From positions 138,536,400 to 138,600,399 of the forward strand of contig NC_133772.1 in assembly GCF_003597395.2 (NCBI RefSeq): a DNA stretch of 64,000 nt, written 5' to 3'. Below the pieces are notes generated by a model, which was not told the DNA's origin, made no database searches, and saw only the letters and a list, made by a program, of their open reading frames with translations. The DNA is from Chelonoidis abingdonii (lineage: Eukaryota > Chordata > Testudines > Testudinidae). Positions 45,442 to 56,917 of this stretch are shown here, one piece after another; position 1 is the first letter of the stretch, and each line of letters opens with the position of its first letter. A program made the position numbers and the translations under genes.

Positions 45442-46721
45442 GACAGGAGATATTCCAGAGGACTGGAAAAGGGCAAATATAGTGCCAGTAGATAAAAAGG
45501 GAAATAAGGACAGCCTGGGGAATTACAGACCAATCAGTTTGACTTCAGTACTTGGAAAGATTAGTGAGCAAATAATCAATTTGCAGACACCTAGAAGATA
45601 AGAAGTTGATAAGTGACAGTCAGCATGGATTTATCAAGAATAAATCATGTCAAACCAAACAGCTTTCTTTAACAGGATAACAAGCCTTATGGATGGGAGA
45701 AAGTAGTAGATGCGGTATATCTTGACGTTAGTAAGGCTTTTGATACTGTCTCACATGACCTTCTCATAAGCAAACTAGGCAAATGTAACCTAGATGGAGC
45801 TATTATAAGGTGGGTGTATAAATGTTTGGAAAACCATTCCCAGAGAGTAGTTATTAGTGGTTCACAGTCAAGCTAGAAGGGTATATAAAGTGGGGTCCCA
45901 CGTGGATCAGTTCTGTGTCTACTCTGTTTAATATCTTCAATTATTTAGATAATGACAGAGAGTACACTAATAAAGTTTGCAGATGATACCAAGCAGGGAA
46001 GGGTTGCAAGTGGTTTGGAGAATAGGATAGGATAAAATTCAAAATGATCTGAACCAACTGGAAAAACGGTCTGAAGGAAATAAGATGAAATTCAATACAG
46101 ACAAATGCAAAATACTCCACTTAGGAAGGAACAATCAGTTGCATACATACAAAATGGTAAATGACCGCCTAGGAAGGAGCACTGCAGAAAGGGATGTGGG
46201 GCTCATAGTGGACCACAAGCTAAATATGAGTTGTCAGTGTAACGCTATTGCAAAAAAAGCGAATATCATTCTGAAATATATTAGCAGGAGTGTTGTAAGC
46301 AAGACACAAGAAGTAGTTCTTCCGCTCTACGCTGTGCTGATTAGGCCTCAACTGGAATATTGTGCCCAGTTCTGGAAGCCACATTTCAGGAAAGATGTGG
46401 ATAAGTTTGAGAAAGTCCAGAAAAGAGCAACAAAAATTATTAAAGGTCTAGAAAACATGACCTAAGAAGGAAGATTGAAAAAAATTGGTTTGTTTTTAGT
46501 CTGGAGAAGAGAAGACACAGGGGACATGTTAACAGTTTTCAAGTACAACCTCTGAGAATAGGACAAGAAACTATGGACTTAAATTGCAGCAAGGGAGGTT
46601 TAGGTTGGACATTAAGAAAAACTTCCTAACCATCAAGGTTAAGCACTGGAATGAATTGCCCAGGGAGGTTGTTGAATCTTCATCGTTTTAAAGACAAACA
46701 CCTATCAGGAAAATGATCTAG
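45442..46721 (+). mobile_element. CR1 LINE, second part (RT to 3' region)
   Basis: Continuation of the CR1 begun at 42,086. It reads through RT in order: IPEDWKRANIVPVDKKGNKD, YRPISLTSVLGKISEQI, VYLDVSKAFDTVSHDLLISK, SGVPRGSVLC and KFADDTKQG (catalytic aspartates intact, about 45,975-46,000). Next is the frame 46,085-46,465 (MKFNTDKCKILHLGRNNQ ... SRSVVSKTQEVVLPLYAVLI ... RKDVDKFEKVQKRATKIIKG), then the C-terminus and 3' region. A few frameshifts and stops separate the blocks. The CR1 3' tail is missing: a hAT end begins at 46,724. Confidence 0.88.
46085..46465 (+). pseudogene. CR1 RT thumb/C-terminal segment
   Basis: A 126-codon open frame starting at MKFNTDKCKILHLG, the standard CR1 post-catalytic segment, and ending at KRATKIIKGLENMT. 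It follows the KFADDTK box by about 100 bp but in a different frame, so ORF2 is broken here. One of the longer undisturbed CR1 frames in the window. Confidence 0.85.
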
Positions 46722-46723
46722 AC

Positions 46724-46890
46724 CAGAGGTGGGCAAACTATGACCTGTGGGCCACATCCAGCCCACGTGACAGTCCTGCCCAGCCCTTGAGCTCCTGGCT
46801 AGAGAGACTAGCCCCCGGACCCGTCCCTGCAGCCTTAGCTTGCCATGCTGTCAGAGCTCTGGGCAGCAGGGCTGCGAGAGCTGCCAGGTG
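46724..46890. mobile_element. hAT-type element, left end
   Basis: cagaggtgggcaaactatga, ctgtgggccacatccagccc and ggctgcgagagctgcc match the 5' end of a common hAT family of reptiles. The preceding atctagac would be the TSD (tctagac-type). I cannot find the other terminus, so it is truncated. It lies where CR1 loses its tail. Confidence 0.6.
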
Positions 46891-47161
46891 TAGGGTATTA
46901 AATTGCTCACCCTAGGAATGTGCTACCTATGGAGCACCAGGACTGGCAGCTGTAACAAGTACACTGTAAGTAGCACACTGAGGTCCAGGTCTGTGACTAT
47001 GGCTCAAAGACATCGTGATAATACATATAACAACCATTTGGGGAGCACACCAACAGCTTGCAGCAGGCACTGGGTGTCTGGATGCCTATATTAGCCACAT
47101 GCACAGCTACATGTCTACACTGGATAGTGTGGTCCACAGAGACAGCATAAGCACTTCCCCA
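46891..47161. other. No gene seen
   Basis: Unassigned. Overlapping frames on both strands at 47.0-47.2 kb have no domain. Confidence 0.35.
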
Positions 47162-47595
47162 CTCATCAGTTTCATAGATTTTGAGACTAGAAGAGGCCAT
47201 CAGGATATCTTGGCCAATCTCCTGTACATCATGGGCCGTTACATTTCACTCGGTTACCCCAAGGCCCCAAGACACCCAGTTACCTAACGACGTATTCAGA
47301 CCAAAACATTTCAGCCCCTTAGAAACTACATTGTGTGCCACAGACAGACAACAGGAGAGACCAAGGGGACACCAGTGTCCTCTCCTCATCCATTCCCTGC
47401 CATCACAGAGGCTTGATGTGCCCAGATGATCCCATCAGTTAATTCATGCCCCAGGCTTCAGAGGAAGGCAAAACCACCATGGTCCCAGCCAATCTGACCG
47501 AGGGAAAACTCCCTCCTGACCCTGATGATCAGATAAACCCTGAGCATGTGAGCAAGACCCACCAGCCAGTTGGCAGGGGCTAAAATGGGGCCAAG
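47162..47595 (-). mobile_element. CR1-type 3' UTR, minus strand
   Basis: Reverse-complement 3' UTR of the same subfamily as 1.24-1.64 kb: gattttgagactagaagagg at the tail end, ccaaaacatttcagcccctt, acaggagagaccaagg, cccagatgatcccat and taaaccctgagcatgtgagc. Confidence 0.68.
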
Positions 47596-49299
47596 TCTCA
47601 CCTCAGTACCCATAAATCCAGAACTGTGCAGGGAGACCCCTCCAAACTCTGGGAAAAACCAGGACCCAGGGGCTACCTCACTTCTTTCATCAAGACCATA
47701 TCATGAGCGGAGGGAGGGCAGAAGGGGCTACAGTAAGGAGCTAACCTGAGACTCCAGCTGGTTGGATGAGAAGCAGCCAAAGCTGGGCCCTCTGGACATG
47801 CAGAAAACTGTCTGCAGCTCTCATTGGATGGCCTCTTACTTTTTGTTCCAATCCGCACAGTCTCTTTACCTCATCTTTGTTCCACATCTGTCCCTCTTAT
47901 CCCCCTCCCCACCCCACCCCACCCTCCTTCCCTTAACCCCTCACTCCCTGACCTTGTCTTTCAGTGTAGCCAAACTTCCCCCTCACCCAACAATGATCAT
48001 GGCAGGAACATGCCCCTTGCTGCCACCACACTATTCCCCTGCTGGTGGGCCCTGCTCCTTCCCCCACCCTGGGTCTGTCTGGTAAACTTCAGCTGTCTGC
48101 TACCTGGCGTTTGTACAGTGCCTGGCACCATGGATCTCCAGTTCTGCTGCTCCTTGGCACTACCATAGTAACCATGGTTAATAATAATGCACACCTCACA
48201 CATGTACTTCGGCTGGGTAACACCTTACACCACAAGGGACCCCGTTGACTTCAAGGCCCTACTCAATACGAGGAATGGTATCAGAGCCTAGCCAAAGCCT
48301 TTTGTACGAGAGCTAATGAGAATGTTCTAGAGAACAACAAGCCACATACAACCCGCTGCAAACAAACCTCTGGAGAGCACAGAACAAGGCCCACAGTTTC
48401 CAATTCACCATTTATTGCAAGTTGCATGTTTCTTTGTTTTTCAAAAAATCCCCAGCTCCTGGAGTCACATGATCCTCAGAGAATCTCAGCTTTCACTGAC
48501 AGAAGTAAGTTTCTAGCTTCTGTAGATGCAGAAAAATGCCTGGAAACATGACCTGAATGCACCCTAGCAGCTCAGAAACCAGAAGACCAGTCTCATGATC
48601 TCTGTGCAGATCTCATGATTTATGGGAGAGGCTAACATGATGTCTGTCTGCCCTTCAAGCGCAAAAGGACCAGTGAGGGAAGTGTAGCCACAGTGAACAG
48701 AGGACATTGCTCATCTCTGCATTGCTCTGGCTTCCCGCTGCTCAGAGATTCACAAGCCTGAGTCCCCACAGAGGACAGGATACAGGACATCTCTGCATTA
48801 ATTCCTGTTTGAACCAGCGAACTCTGAGAACAACATTTACCTCTTGACAGAACAATTGCCAATGATGGTGAATCCAGCTCCTTGGCAGCCTGTCTCTGAA
48901 GGCTGCTGTGCAAATGGTGAACCATACGACTGCCTTTCCATGACTTGGTGTTGGGGAAAGGCACACACCAGCCGCTGGACTTGCTGCTGGTGTCAGTAGT
49001 AGTAATGACTGGTCACATTCCCTCTCATGCTTCCTTTGAGGCATGACAGAGGAGCAGCTCCCTTGCTCTGCCTACCCGATGCAGCACCACCCCAATGCTC
49101 TGAGCAGCAGCAGCTGCCTGATCTGACTCTGCTGTTTGGCCAAGGTGGCATGGTTCGGGCCGCTTACTGTTTATTGGGGGTATGCATTTAATTTGGGTCT
49201 CTCTCTCAATTCTCATTTGTCAATATGGTGTTTCCTGCAAGCTCTTGTGACCGTTCCTTTTCATTTCCATTTAACTAACCTCCTAGTTTATGTGTAGTT
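47596..49299. other. No gene seen
   Basis: A C-rich low-complexity stretch (ccccaccccaccccacc) lies at about 47,900-47,925. Other sequence is not recognised. Frames over 100 codons at 47.76-48.17 kb and 48.63-48.96 kb lie partly in low complexity and overlap antisense frames. Confidence 0.45.
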
Positions 49300-49665
49300 C
49301 CCCCTTTTGATGCTGAAAGTTACTCTAGTGGGTTTCCTTTGGTATTTTGTTCCCTGTGAGGATGTTAAACTTGATTACCTGATGGTCACTATTACTGAGC
49401 AGTTTGCCCAGATCAAAAATTGCCTCTCCCTTGCTGGGTTCCAGGACTAGCTGCCCCAAGAAGCAGTGAGTGTGTCCAGAAGTTTTATCTCTACATCCTG
49501 TTTTGAGGTGATGTGTACCCAGTCAATATAGGGATAGTGTAAATCCCCCATTATTATTGGGTTTTCTGTTTTTGTTCTTGCTAATCTCCCTGAGCATTTA
49601 CAATCACTGCCACAGCCTCCTTTCCTCTTGTAACTCCATCTCCGGGCTGTCATTCACTCTAAAGC
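49300..49665 (-). pseudogene. LINE endonuclease fragment (L3/CR1-like)
   Basis: Minus-strand frame 49,447-49,653 reads NPIIMGDLHYPYIDWVHITS, the GDFN...P.IDW block of LINE EEP endonucleases with FN changed to LH. A continuation (KLLDTLTASWGSxxPGT) and the pattern below it (gatggtcactattactgagc) match the next EN block (SDHH region). It is a fragment of about 360 bp with no RT next to it. Confidence 0.72.
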
Positions 49666-51487
49666 AGCTCAACACTAATCATTCTATGTTTTGGATTATT
49701 CAGCTCATAGGTTTTCAAAGTCCAAGGGCATAGGACAAAGTGGTAATCGTTGTACTGTCATTAGTGTTCTTACAATACAGTGCAAGGCAACCAAGGTTAC
49801 CACTACAACCATTTCTCCTCCCCTAAAGGTATAAAAATGAAAACGGGACAGGTAGAGAGTGGGGGGGGGGGAAATGAAACAATTGTTGTGAAAACCTTCA
49901 AAACAATTTCCTGGATTGCTACAGTAAATGCCTGCTAGCATGATGCTTTTTTTTAATTCCTGTAATCTGGCGCAATAACTGAATAGAAAAAGCAGCTGCA
50001 GTCTGCAAAGTCTTATCCTCAAGGGTTAGAGTTAATAGGAAGATAAATTCAATTTAGCAGTTTGTGTCTGGTAGCATCAACCATGTTCCAAATGCTGAAA
50101 AAAGCATAAAAGGAGGCCTGGCTCCTGCCCCAAAGAGTTTACAGTCTAAAAGATCAGGAAATAGGGAATACAAGCAGAACATATCAGTGAAGTGGTCCAG
50201 GGGTTCCCTGGCCACACCCTGGTAGTCCCATGTCTTATAACACAATGTGGGGATTTTAAATGTATCCTTCCTTTCAAGTGTACATATTATGCTCAGTTAC
50301 TTCTCCTTGCCATTATCAGCCAGCTAGTTCCTTGTAGGTATCACAGTATGAAGGGACCTGCAAGAGGAGGATTTGAATGTGGAGAGGGTAGTGGTCCATA
50401 ATATTGTCTTGGGAACAGAGTGTTTGTAATTGTGACACAGAAAAATAAGTTAAGGGGCATGTCTGAGCTAGTAGAGTGGAGAGGAGAGATGTCAAGCAAT
50501 TTCTCATTCCATGTTCCCTGATAAAGGTAATTTCCTTTCTGTTTACAGCTTCTCTCCACATTTGTCACTCATGGGCTAAGGCCCACCTCCTGTGGAGTTC
50601 AGAGGCAGTCCAGAGTTGTGGAACTGGGCTCTGCCCTTGAGTTCAGCCAGCAGAAGATTTCTTCTGCAGCTGCAGAAACTCTCCAGCAACCAGCCAGTTT
50701 GTAGCATTAAGACAGCTTGACAATGTATTAAATTCTCGTTAAGAGAGTATAAGTCGAAGACTCTCTAGAGAGAAGATTTTCAATTTATATTCTAGTCATT
50801 TACCAGACTACCAGGGTGGGTTGAATTCAGGGAAAAGCCATGGAAAAAATGAGAAATTTCTTACCTGATAATGTGCTGTGTCTGTTACATTCTGTCTCAT
50901 TTGTTACTCATGGGAAGCAGCGAGCACTGAATCCCAGAGGTAGAGAGGAAAAGGATCAGCAGTGTTTAAATCATTATTCTCGAATAGGCAGGTATGGCAG
51001 TTTCTCCATATAAAGAGAGATATTTATAACTAAGGAGTTATGTGGGAACCGGCTGACTGGCACGTTCTTACCCAAGGAAGCCTCTGCAGAATAGAAACTT
51101 CCTTTGTAAATTTTCCTCAGGTGAGGCTCACAGACATTCCCTCCAGTGTCTCTAAGGATTTCTGTGAACAATCTCCCAGATACCCAGCATGGCAGCTAGT
51201 GCAGGACTTTTCTATCATGCCTGCGCCAATACTGAAGCCCTAAAGCCTTGACATTTTGGATAAAATGAGGTAAATAGGGTACAGTTAACATACATACTTC
51301 CTAAGCCAAGATATCCTTGAGGCTCTAGAAATGCCCAGTTATGCCATAATCTTCCAAGGGTTAGAACACAATGATGGGAGAACCATTTCCCAGGAACATG
51401 GACAGAGAGAGTTATTCTTAGAGTTCCAGAAATCTATGTCCTCGCGGCAAAGGCAGTGTGGACAAGGGAACTTATTTCCAAGCTTGC
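49666..51487. other. No gene seen
   Basis: Includes a G run at 49,860-49,871. No repeat or coding motif recognised. Confidence 0.45.
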
Positions 51488-52332
51488 TGTCAAGGTATTA
51501 TTCCCACTTTGAACTTTAGCGTCCTAAAAGTGGGGACCTGCATGTACCCTTCTAAGCTTAATTCCTAGCTTAGATTTGATAGTGCTGCCACCAACCAAAA
51601 ATATAGCGTTTTGGTACACTTCCTGTCCCCCAAAACCTTCCCTGGGGGACCCAAGAACCAAACCCCTTGGGTCTTAAAACAAGGGAAAATAAACCATTCC
51701 CCCTCCTTCTCCCTCCCAGACTTTCCCTGAGAAATCACTGTGATCCAAACTCCTTGAATCTTAAAACAGAGAGGAATTAACCTTCCCCCCCTGTCTATCC
51801 CTCCTACCACTCCCTGGTGAGTTCAGACCCAATCCCCTTGGATCTTATACAAGAAAAAAAATGAACCAGGTTTTTAAAAAGGAAAGCTTTTAATTAAAGA
51901 AAAACTAAAAGTTCTCTCTGTAAAATCAAGATGGAAAATGTTTACAGGGTCTTCAGCTAATATAGAGACTAGAGGGAAGATACAAGTTACAGCAAACAGA
52001 GGTAAAAATATCCTTCCAGCAAAATACACATTTGCAAATAAAGAAAACAAACAAAAGACGAATCCACCTTCTAGCTAGTACTTACTATTTTGAACATGAG
52101 AGAGTGTTTTAGAAAGATTGGGGAAAGATCTGGTTGCATGTCTGGTCCCTCTTAGTCCCAAGAGAGAACAAAGAACAAAAAAAACAGCACAAACAAAGAC
52201 TTCCCTCCACCAAGATTTGAAAGTATCTTGTCCCCTGATTGGTCCTTTGGTCAGGTGTCAGCCAGGTTCACTGAGCTTGTTAACTCTTTACAGGTAAGAG
52301 AGACATAAACCGTTAACTATCTGTTTATGACA
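51488..52332 (-). mobile_element. Gypsy-family solo LTR
   Basis: 845 bp from tgtcaaggtattattcc to ctgtttatgaca. It is nearly collinear with the LTR at 58,458-59,344 (tttagcgtcc, aaaagtggggacctgcatg, cccttctaagcttaattcct, cttttaattaaagaaaaact, ctaactatctgtttatgaca-type ends). No internal sequence on either side, so it is a solo LTR left by recombination. Flanks cttgc and ctagc agree at 4 of 5, consistent with a decayed 5-bp TSD. Confidence 0.88.
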
Positions 52333-53726
52333 CTAGCCTTTGAGGTAATGGCAACTAAACAAGCGAGCCACGGGCTTGTCTAATCTGTCATTCTGTTTAA
52401 AAGTGAAGCCTCTATTTGAATACTAGATGCCAATGTGCCTGTCAACAAAATGTTGCTATGGCTGGGATGCACATTTCTAAGTTGTTGGGTTCCAACTACA
52501 CCTCCTGGAGAAACTCTAGTGTAGCTGAGGTCACCTGACCTTGGGGATTATAACAACATTTGTATCACAACAGCATGTATGGGTTGGGGCCCCATCGTGC
52601 TGGATGTAGCTAAGATCTGGCCTGACATGAGGGAGGCCTGATTTTTTTGGAAGATAGAATTAGGTAGATAAATACATCAAGTTAAAAAGGGAATATTTGT
52701 GCTAAATAACAGAAGTAACGAGGTCAGTAGGCTAAGATGACAATGTCTGAGCCAATTAAGATAAGAGGGAGAACACCCAGGAACTATTTACTGTGAACTA
52801 GATAACAAGGGACAAAATCATTTTTTAATTTAAAAGATAAAGGTTAAGAAGAAGTCAAATTATGGGCAATACATAAAGAGCACATAATGCACAGGAATTG
52901 ATTCCTGCAAAGTAACCAAGCCAATTAAAATGTGATGCACTGTACAGTAAATCAATAAAATGTGTAATGTATATAAAGAGAGATGGGTTCTGTGCAACTT
53001 TGAAGCTGTAATGTACCCAGAATCCATTCCTCCCATGTTTAAGTCTAATCATCTCAGCAGCGGTGTATGCCAAACATAGATACCTGAATGATGAAAGTGG
53101 AAGCCAAACTGAGTTCTTAAAAAGCTGAGTGGAAAGAGGTCTTGAAAAAAACAAACCCAACCCTGGACACTGCACAAAGAGGTGTCCTTGCCCCGAAGAG
53201 CGATTTCCCTTTACACCAGGGACATAAGTTTGCTCAGATCAATGAATGACTGAGTTGCCATCTGGATACCAGACTGCATGAGAGGTAACGGAGAATCCAT
53301 GCTGAACTATATTTCTCTTCCGGTGCCCAGGCTGTTAACCGTAGGTGTTCCTGGTCTGAATGAAGGACTCCCTGCTTCAAGACTCTGGTGTTTTCAGTGG
53401 GTACAATGTGCGGTCTTTGGCTAGCTAGCAACTTCAAAATGCCTGCTGGGCCAGGGGAGGATAATGAGGAGGACCTCAGCTCTCCGTTTTCTGTATCCTT
53501 CATGTGAACTATCTTAAAAGAGTGTCTTTTACCCCAGGATATTATTTCCATTGCCACAGAAAGGCTTTGCCTCTCTTACTCCCTAGTTTTGGAAGAGATA
53601 AAACCACTTATGCCTCAATCATAAACTAGCCCCCTAATAGGAAGTAGGAGGAGGAACCTTCCTTTCTGGAGTTCCAATATTGACCATTAAATGGTTTCTT
53701 GCAACTTCTACTGATACAGCTGATAT
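52333..53726. other. No gene seen
   Basis: Unassigned 1.4 kb. Minus frames of about 106 codons at 52,855-53,175 and 53,234-53,557 have no recognised domain. Confidence 0.45.
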
Positions 53727-53788
53727 CGATCACTGTCACAGACATGATGCTAGACTAGATGGACAGCTGGTCCAATCCCTTATGTCCA
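53727..53788 (+). mobile_element. CR1-type 3' tail, very short
   Basis: gatgctagactagatggaca and gctggtccaatcccttatg resemble the 3' terminus of the CR1 subfamily at 60.05 kb (reverse complement there). About 60 bp, cut by an LTR fragment. Confidence 0.5.
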
Positions 53789-53789
53789 C

Positions 53790-53973
53790 TGTGAAGGTGC
53801 TCTCCATATGAAGTTATGAAAATACGCTAAGGAGTGTGAATATAATGTAACTGGAATATGCTTCATGCAAAAGATCTCTTGTAAGGTATAATTAAAAATC
53901 TTAAAATCTACTGGCTGTGTTCATCTTATTTGTATAAATGTATCGTTCTTGTATTTGAAACTAGAAATATGAA
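53790..53973 (+). mobile_element. Retrovirus-like LTR, 5' fragment
   Basis: Starts tgtgaaggtgctctccatatg and contains gtgtgaatataatgtaactgg, atgcttcatgcaaaagatct and cttgtaaggtataatta. These are the same blocks as the reversed LTR end at 63.8-63.95 kb. It is cut by a Penelope-like tail at 53,974. Confidence 0.75.
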
Positions 53974-54026
53974 AGCAGCAAAGAATGCTATGGCACCTTA
54001 TAGACTAACAGACGTTTTGGAGCATG
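53974..54026 (-). mobile_element. Penelope-like 3' tail
   Basis: agcagcaaagaatgctatgg, caccttatagactaacagac and gttttggagcatg are identical in layout to the tail at 32,753 and to its reverse at 63,284-63,348. The rest of the element would lie in the assembly gap that follows. Confidence 0.78.
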
Positions 54027-54126
54027 NNNNNNNNNNNNNNNNNNNNNNNNNNNNNNNNNNNNNNNNNNNNNNNNNNNNNNNNNNNNNNNNNNNNNNNNNN
54101 NNNNNNNNNNNNNNNNNNNNNNNNNN
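54027..54126. other. Assembly gap (100 N)
   Basis: Exactly 100 N, the usual placeholder for a gap of unknown size. It lies just after a Penelope-like tail, so unresolved repeat sequence is the likely cause. Frames drawn across it are meaningless. Confidence 0.98.
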
Positions 54127-54300
54127 AATGTCAGTATCAACCAATCCTTTAGTGACCCCAAATTCATCAACCAGAGGCCCCAAGTAGTACATTACCCATT
54201 CATGTCAAAAATCTGTTAGACTTGCATACAGTGAACTGCCTGTCCAGAAAATGCTGGTCAGGAATGTGGACTGTTGCAGTCATGACAATTATCTCAATCC

Positions 54301-54305
54301 CATGC
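54301..54305. repeat. Target-site duplication, left (catgc)
   Basis: catgc before the LTR at 54,306. It is repeated at 55,202-55,206. Confidence 0.8.
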
Positions 54306-55201
54306 TATCATAAGGCCTCTCCTCTCCCAAATCTGGACTAGCGTCAAAAATCTGGGGTGCTTAGCTGAAACCTCCCAAGCTTAATTACCAGCTTGGACTT
54401 ATCTTGCGCCACCAGACAGGAATTACAGCGCTGCCTTAACTTTGGTCCCCCCAAACTTCCTGAGGGACCCCCACTCAGACCCAGAAGCTCTTAGCTTACC
54501 GGCCAAGGGAAATAACCCACTTCCCTTTCCCCCTCTCTCTCTTTCACCCAGACCTTTTCCTCTCTGGCCTCCTAACTGCTAGGTATTTGATGCAATCTTC
54601 TTACATCAATACCAAGAAGGCCTTCCTCGATCACAAAGAGGTACAAACCCAATACAAGGAAACAGAAACGATTTCTTCTCTCTCTTCCCTCCACCAACTC
54701 CCTGGTGCTGCAGAAGCTTACCTTCGTAGATCTAACACATACGATGAATTCCTCCCCTTCGTTCCTTAGCCTACCCAGAGGGGGAAAACCTCAACAGTCT
54801 TAAAAAGAAGCTTTATATATTATAAAAAAGAGAATGACAATAATACAGGGGGCTATTGTTATAAGAAAATGAAATAAACGGTCTGATTTCAAAAGAATAT
54901 TCCATTTGAAAACATATCCAGCAGCAAGTTGCACCGTGTAAATACAACAAAAACAACATAAAAGCCTTATATTGTTTTGTCTACCTGTAACTTACAATTT
55001 GGAAAAACGAGTCAGAGATAGAAAGAACCTTCTTCATAGCTGAGACACAGAAAAAGACTCAGATCCCAAAAATTCCCCCTCCCTGACTTTTAAAATCATG
55101 AGTTTTCCTTATTGGGTCCTTGGTCCAGTGTTTGTACCTTGTTCAGCCCTTAAGGTTATTTGTAAAAGAAACATTAACCCTTGGCTTATCTATTTATGAC
55201 A
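54306..55201 (-). mobile_element. Gypsy-family solo LTR, diverged
   Basis: 896 bp from tatcataagg to tatttatgaca. Shared with the other copies: ctagcgtcaaaaatctgggg, cccaagcttaattaccagct, ttaaaaagaagctttatata, ccttattgggtccttggtcc, aaaagaaacattaaccc and tatttatgaca. A perfect 5-bp duplication catgc flanks it. It is diverged more from the 58.5 kb LTR than the 51.5 kb copy is. Confidence 0.85.
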
Positions 55202-55206
55202 CATGC

Positions 55207-55640
55207 TACTGGGGGGAAAGACTTGGCCAGCCAGGTTAAAGCATGGTGGGCCAAGAGGGGTCGGGAATGTTACCACGCAGCCAGAGCAAGCTTTCCAGAC
55301 CTGGTTCCCTGAGCCATCCACAAAGTGCCCCGTCTGTAGTTACCAGAGACCCGACAAGGTGGTGGACCTGGATCCCCTGCCACAGGACTGCAACAAGCAC
55401 AGTGCCTCCAGTCCCAGACCTGGAACTGGAAAGCACAGACCAGACGTGCCAGCACTGACGCCAGCGCTTCAACCATCTCCAATGCCAGAGGGTGCAGCAG
55501 GCTAACTGCAGGAAGCAGAGAGACAAAGCATCAACATCCTCCCGAAGACTCAGCTTAGAGCCTGATATCGCATAGTGCACCAGTGGAGAGCGGTCCTATC
55601 AACGAAAACAACTCCTATCACCTACATCGCTTCCATGAGG
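55207..55640. other. Unassigned, possibly element-derived
   Basis: A plus frame from 55,203 to 55,505 contains KCPVCSYQRPDKVVDLDPLP and a proline-rich C-terminus. It is antisense to another 114-codon frame. The sequence has the feel of repeat-derived coding DNA, but I cannot name a family. No start context or splice signals support a host gene. Confidence 0.3.
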
Positions 55641-56262
55641 ACCGAGCCCAAGTTCCGATAAGGAGATTTCCAGCCTCAGGAAACAGGTTCCAGACTGTAG
55701 CAGGAAGCAGATGGACAGCCTTCAGGAAAAAGCTGGGCAAGTGGCGCGAGCACCCACGCTCTCAGCTCTTCTTAACCATTCCCGGTTGTTGTCTAGAACA
55801 AGGACTTTTTATACAAGGGCTCTTATTCTGGTGGACACTTGGAAGGATGCATCCTCAAAACAGTGTTGGTGTTTGGTGGCTACAGCTTGTTCCAGCTCAG
55901 TTAGTAGCTAGGGGGATTCTCATGGCTGCCTCCCACTTTGTTCTGTCCCAAACCCCATATATCTACGCACCAGGCGGGTCCTTCATCCCTCCTCTGCGTT
56001 CCCACCCCTCCTTCTAAATCGAAAAAGCACCAGGTATAAAGATGATTCCAGGTAGGTGACAATGGATCGTCACTGTAAGGACTTCATTACCACGTTGCCA
56101 GCCGCATGTAGACAGAAGGACTTACAAGTGTAATACGAGCCATTAAACAATTGTCTGCTTAAGGAAGACATTCAAGATATTCCAGCACCATTTAATCGAT
56201 GCCCACCAATTTGCATAATACCATAGGCCCTCAGTTATATTTCTTATTTCTAGTTATCAAAG
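55641..56262 (-). mobile_element. Retrovirus-like LTR, internal portion
   Basis: Collinear from about 55,903 with 63,420-63,790: gctagggggattctcatgg, cccacccctccttctaaatc, gaaaaagcaccaggtat, cccaccaatttgcataatac, cataggccctcagttatatt and tcttatttctagttatc. The part before 55,903 (ttccagcctcaggaaacagg; ggactttttatacaa) may be the same LTR family or its flank. No clear ends. Confidence 0.6.
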
Positions 56263-56439
56263 GGGGGTGGCGGTAGCCGTTTGTTAGCGGATCTGACAAG
56301 AATCTGACCATAGCTAACAGACTGTTTGGGCATGGCGGGTAACCACTCTCAGATTGATGTCGGATGGAGTTTCAAGCCCAGTATGTAAGAGAATATAACG
56401 AGGAGCAAAGATAGATGCCCTGTTTCAACAGTAAAGGTG
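56263..56439. other. Unassigned
   Basis: Short stretch between LTR and Penelope-like sequence, nothing recognised. Confidence 0.3.
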
Positions 56440-56917
56440 GAAAACTAAGTGGGAGAATGGTGTATGCAAGCCATCACATCTTGTAATTCTGAGTGTGGGT
56501 CAATATGAGATGAACTGAAGCTTCGTAGTTCTTTTGAGTCTGGTCCTGAAGTGCGCAGATGGCCACTAATGGTGCATGGTGGCCATGGGAGTGAGGCCCC
56601 AGTGGCTAATCCAATATCTGTTTGTGCCATTTATCTTTGCGTAGGACTGTCCATTGGGCGAACTAGCTAGTTGTAGGGGCATTGCTGTGCGCTCTCTTAT
56701 TGATGGCGCCTATATACTGGTAGTGTGCAGTTGAATGAACGGTGATGGTTTTGGTTGATCTGGTTAGATCCTGTGATGGTGGCACGGTTGTCGCTGGTGT
56801 AGGATATGTGGGCGAGTTGGATATCGTGGTTTGTGAGTGCATGTGATTCCGGTTTCCTCGAGCTAAGAGTTACTATGCGTGCCGATGTGCAGGTTGGCTG
56901 GTGAGAATATGCTTCGG
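56440..56917 (-). mobile_element. Penelope-like element, GIY-YIG region
   Basis: Minus strand. From its 5' side: PQPKHILTSQPAHRHA (end of the frame at 56,873), then RKPESHALTNHDIQLAHISY, TSDNRATITGSNQINQNH and FNCTLPVYRRH (minus frame 56,697-56,960). Next is a broken GIY-YIG region (about 56,640-56,720) and the segment aligned to 32.94-33.1 kb (gaagcttcgtagttctttt against gaagctcagcagtttctct). More 5' sequence is kept than in the 32.8 kb copy, but it is much more degraded. The 3' tail is not seen. Confidence 0.75.

Noticed and set aside
47905..47930. C-rich ccccacc tract as a G-quadruplex promoter element
   Set aside because: No transcription start or gene nearby. Treated as low-complexity.
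53930..54187. Frames running across 53.93-54.19 kb
   Set aside because: They cross the 100-N gap, so the translation is artificial.
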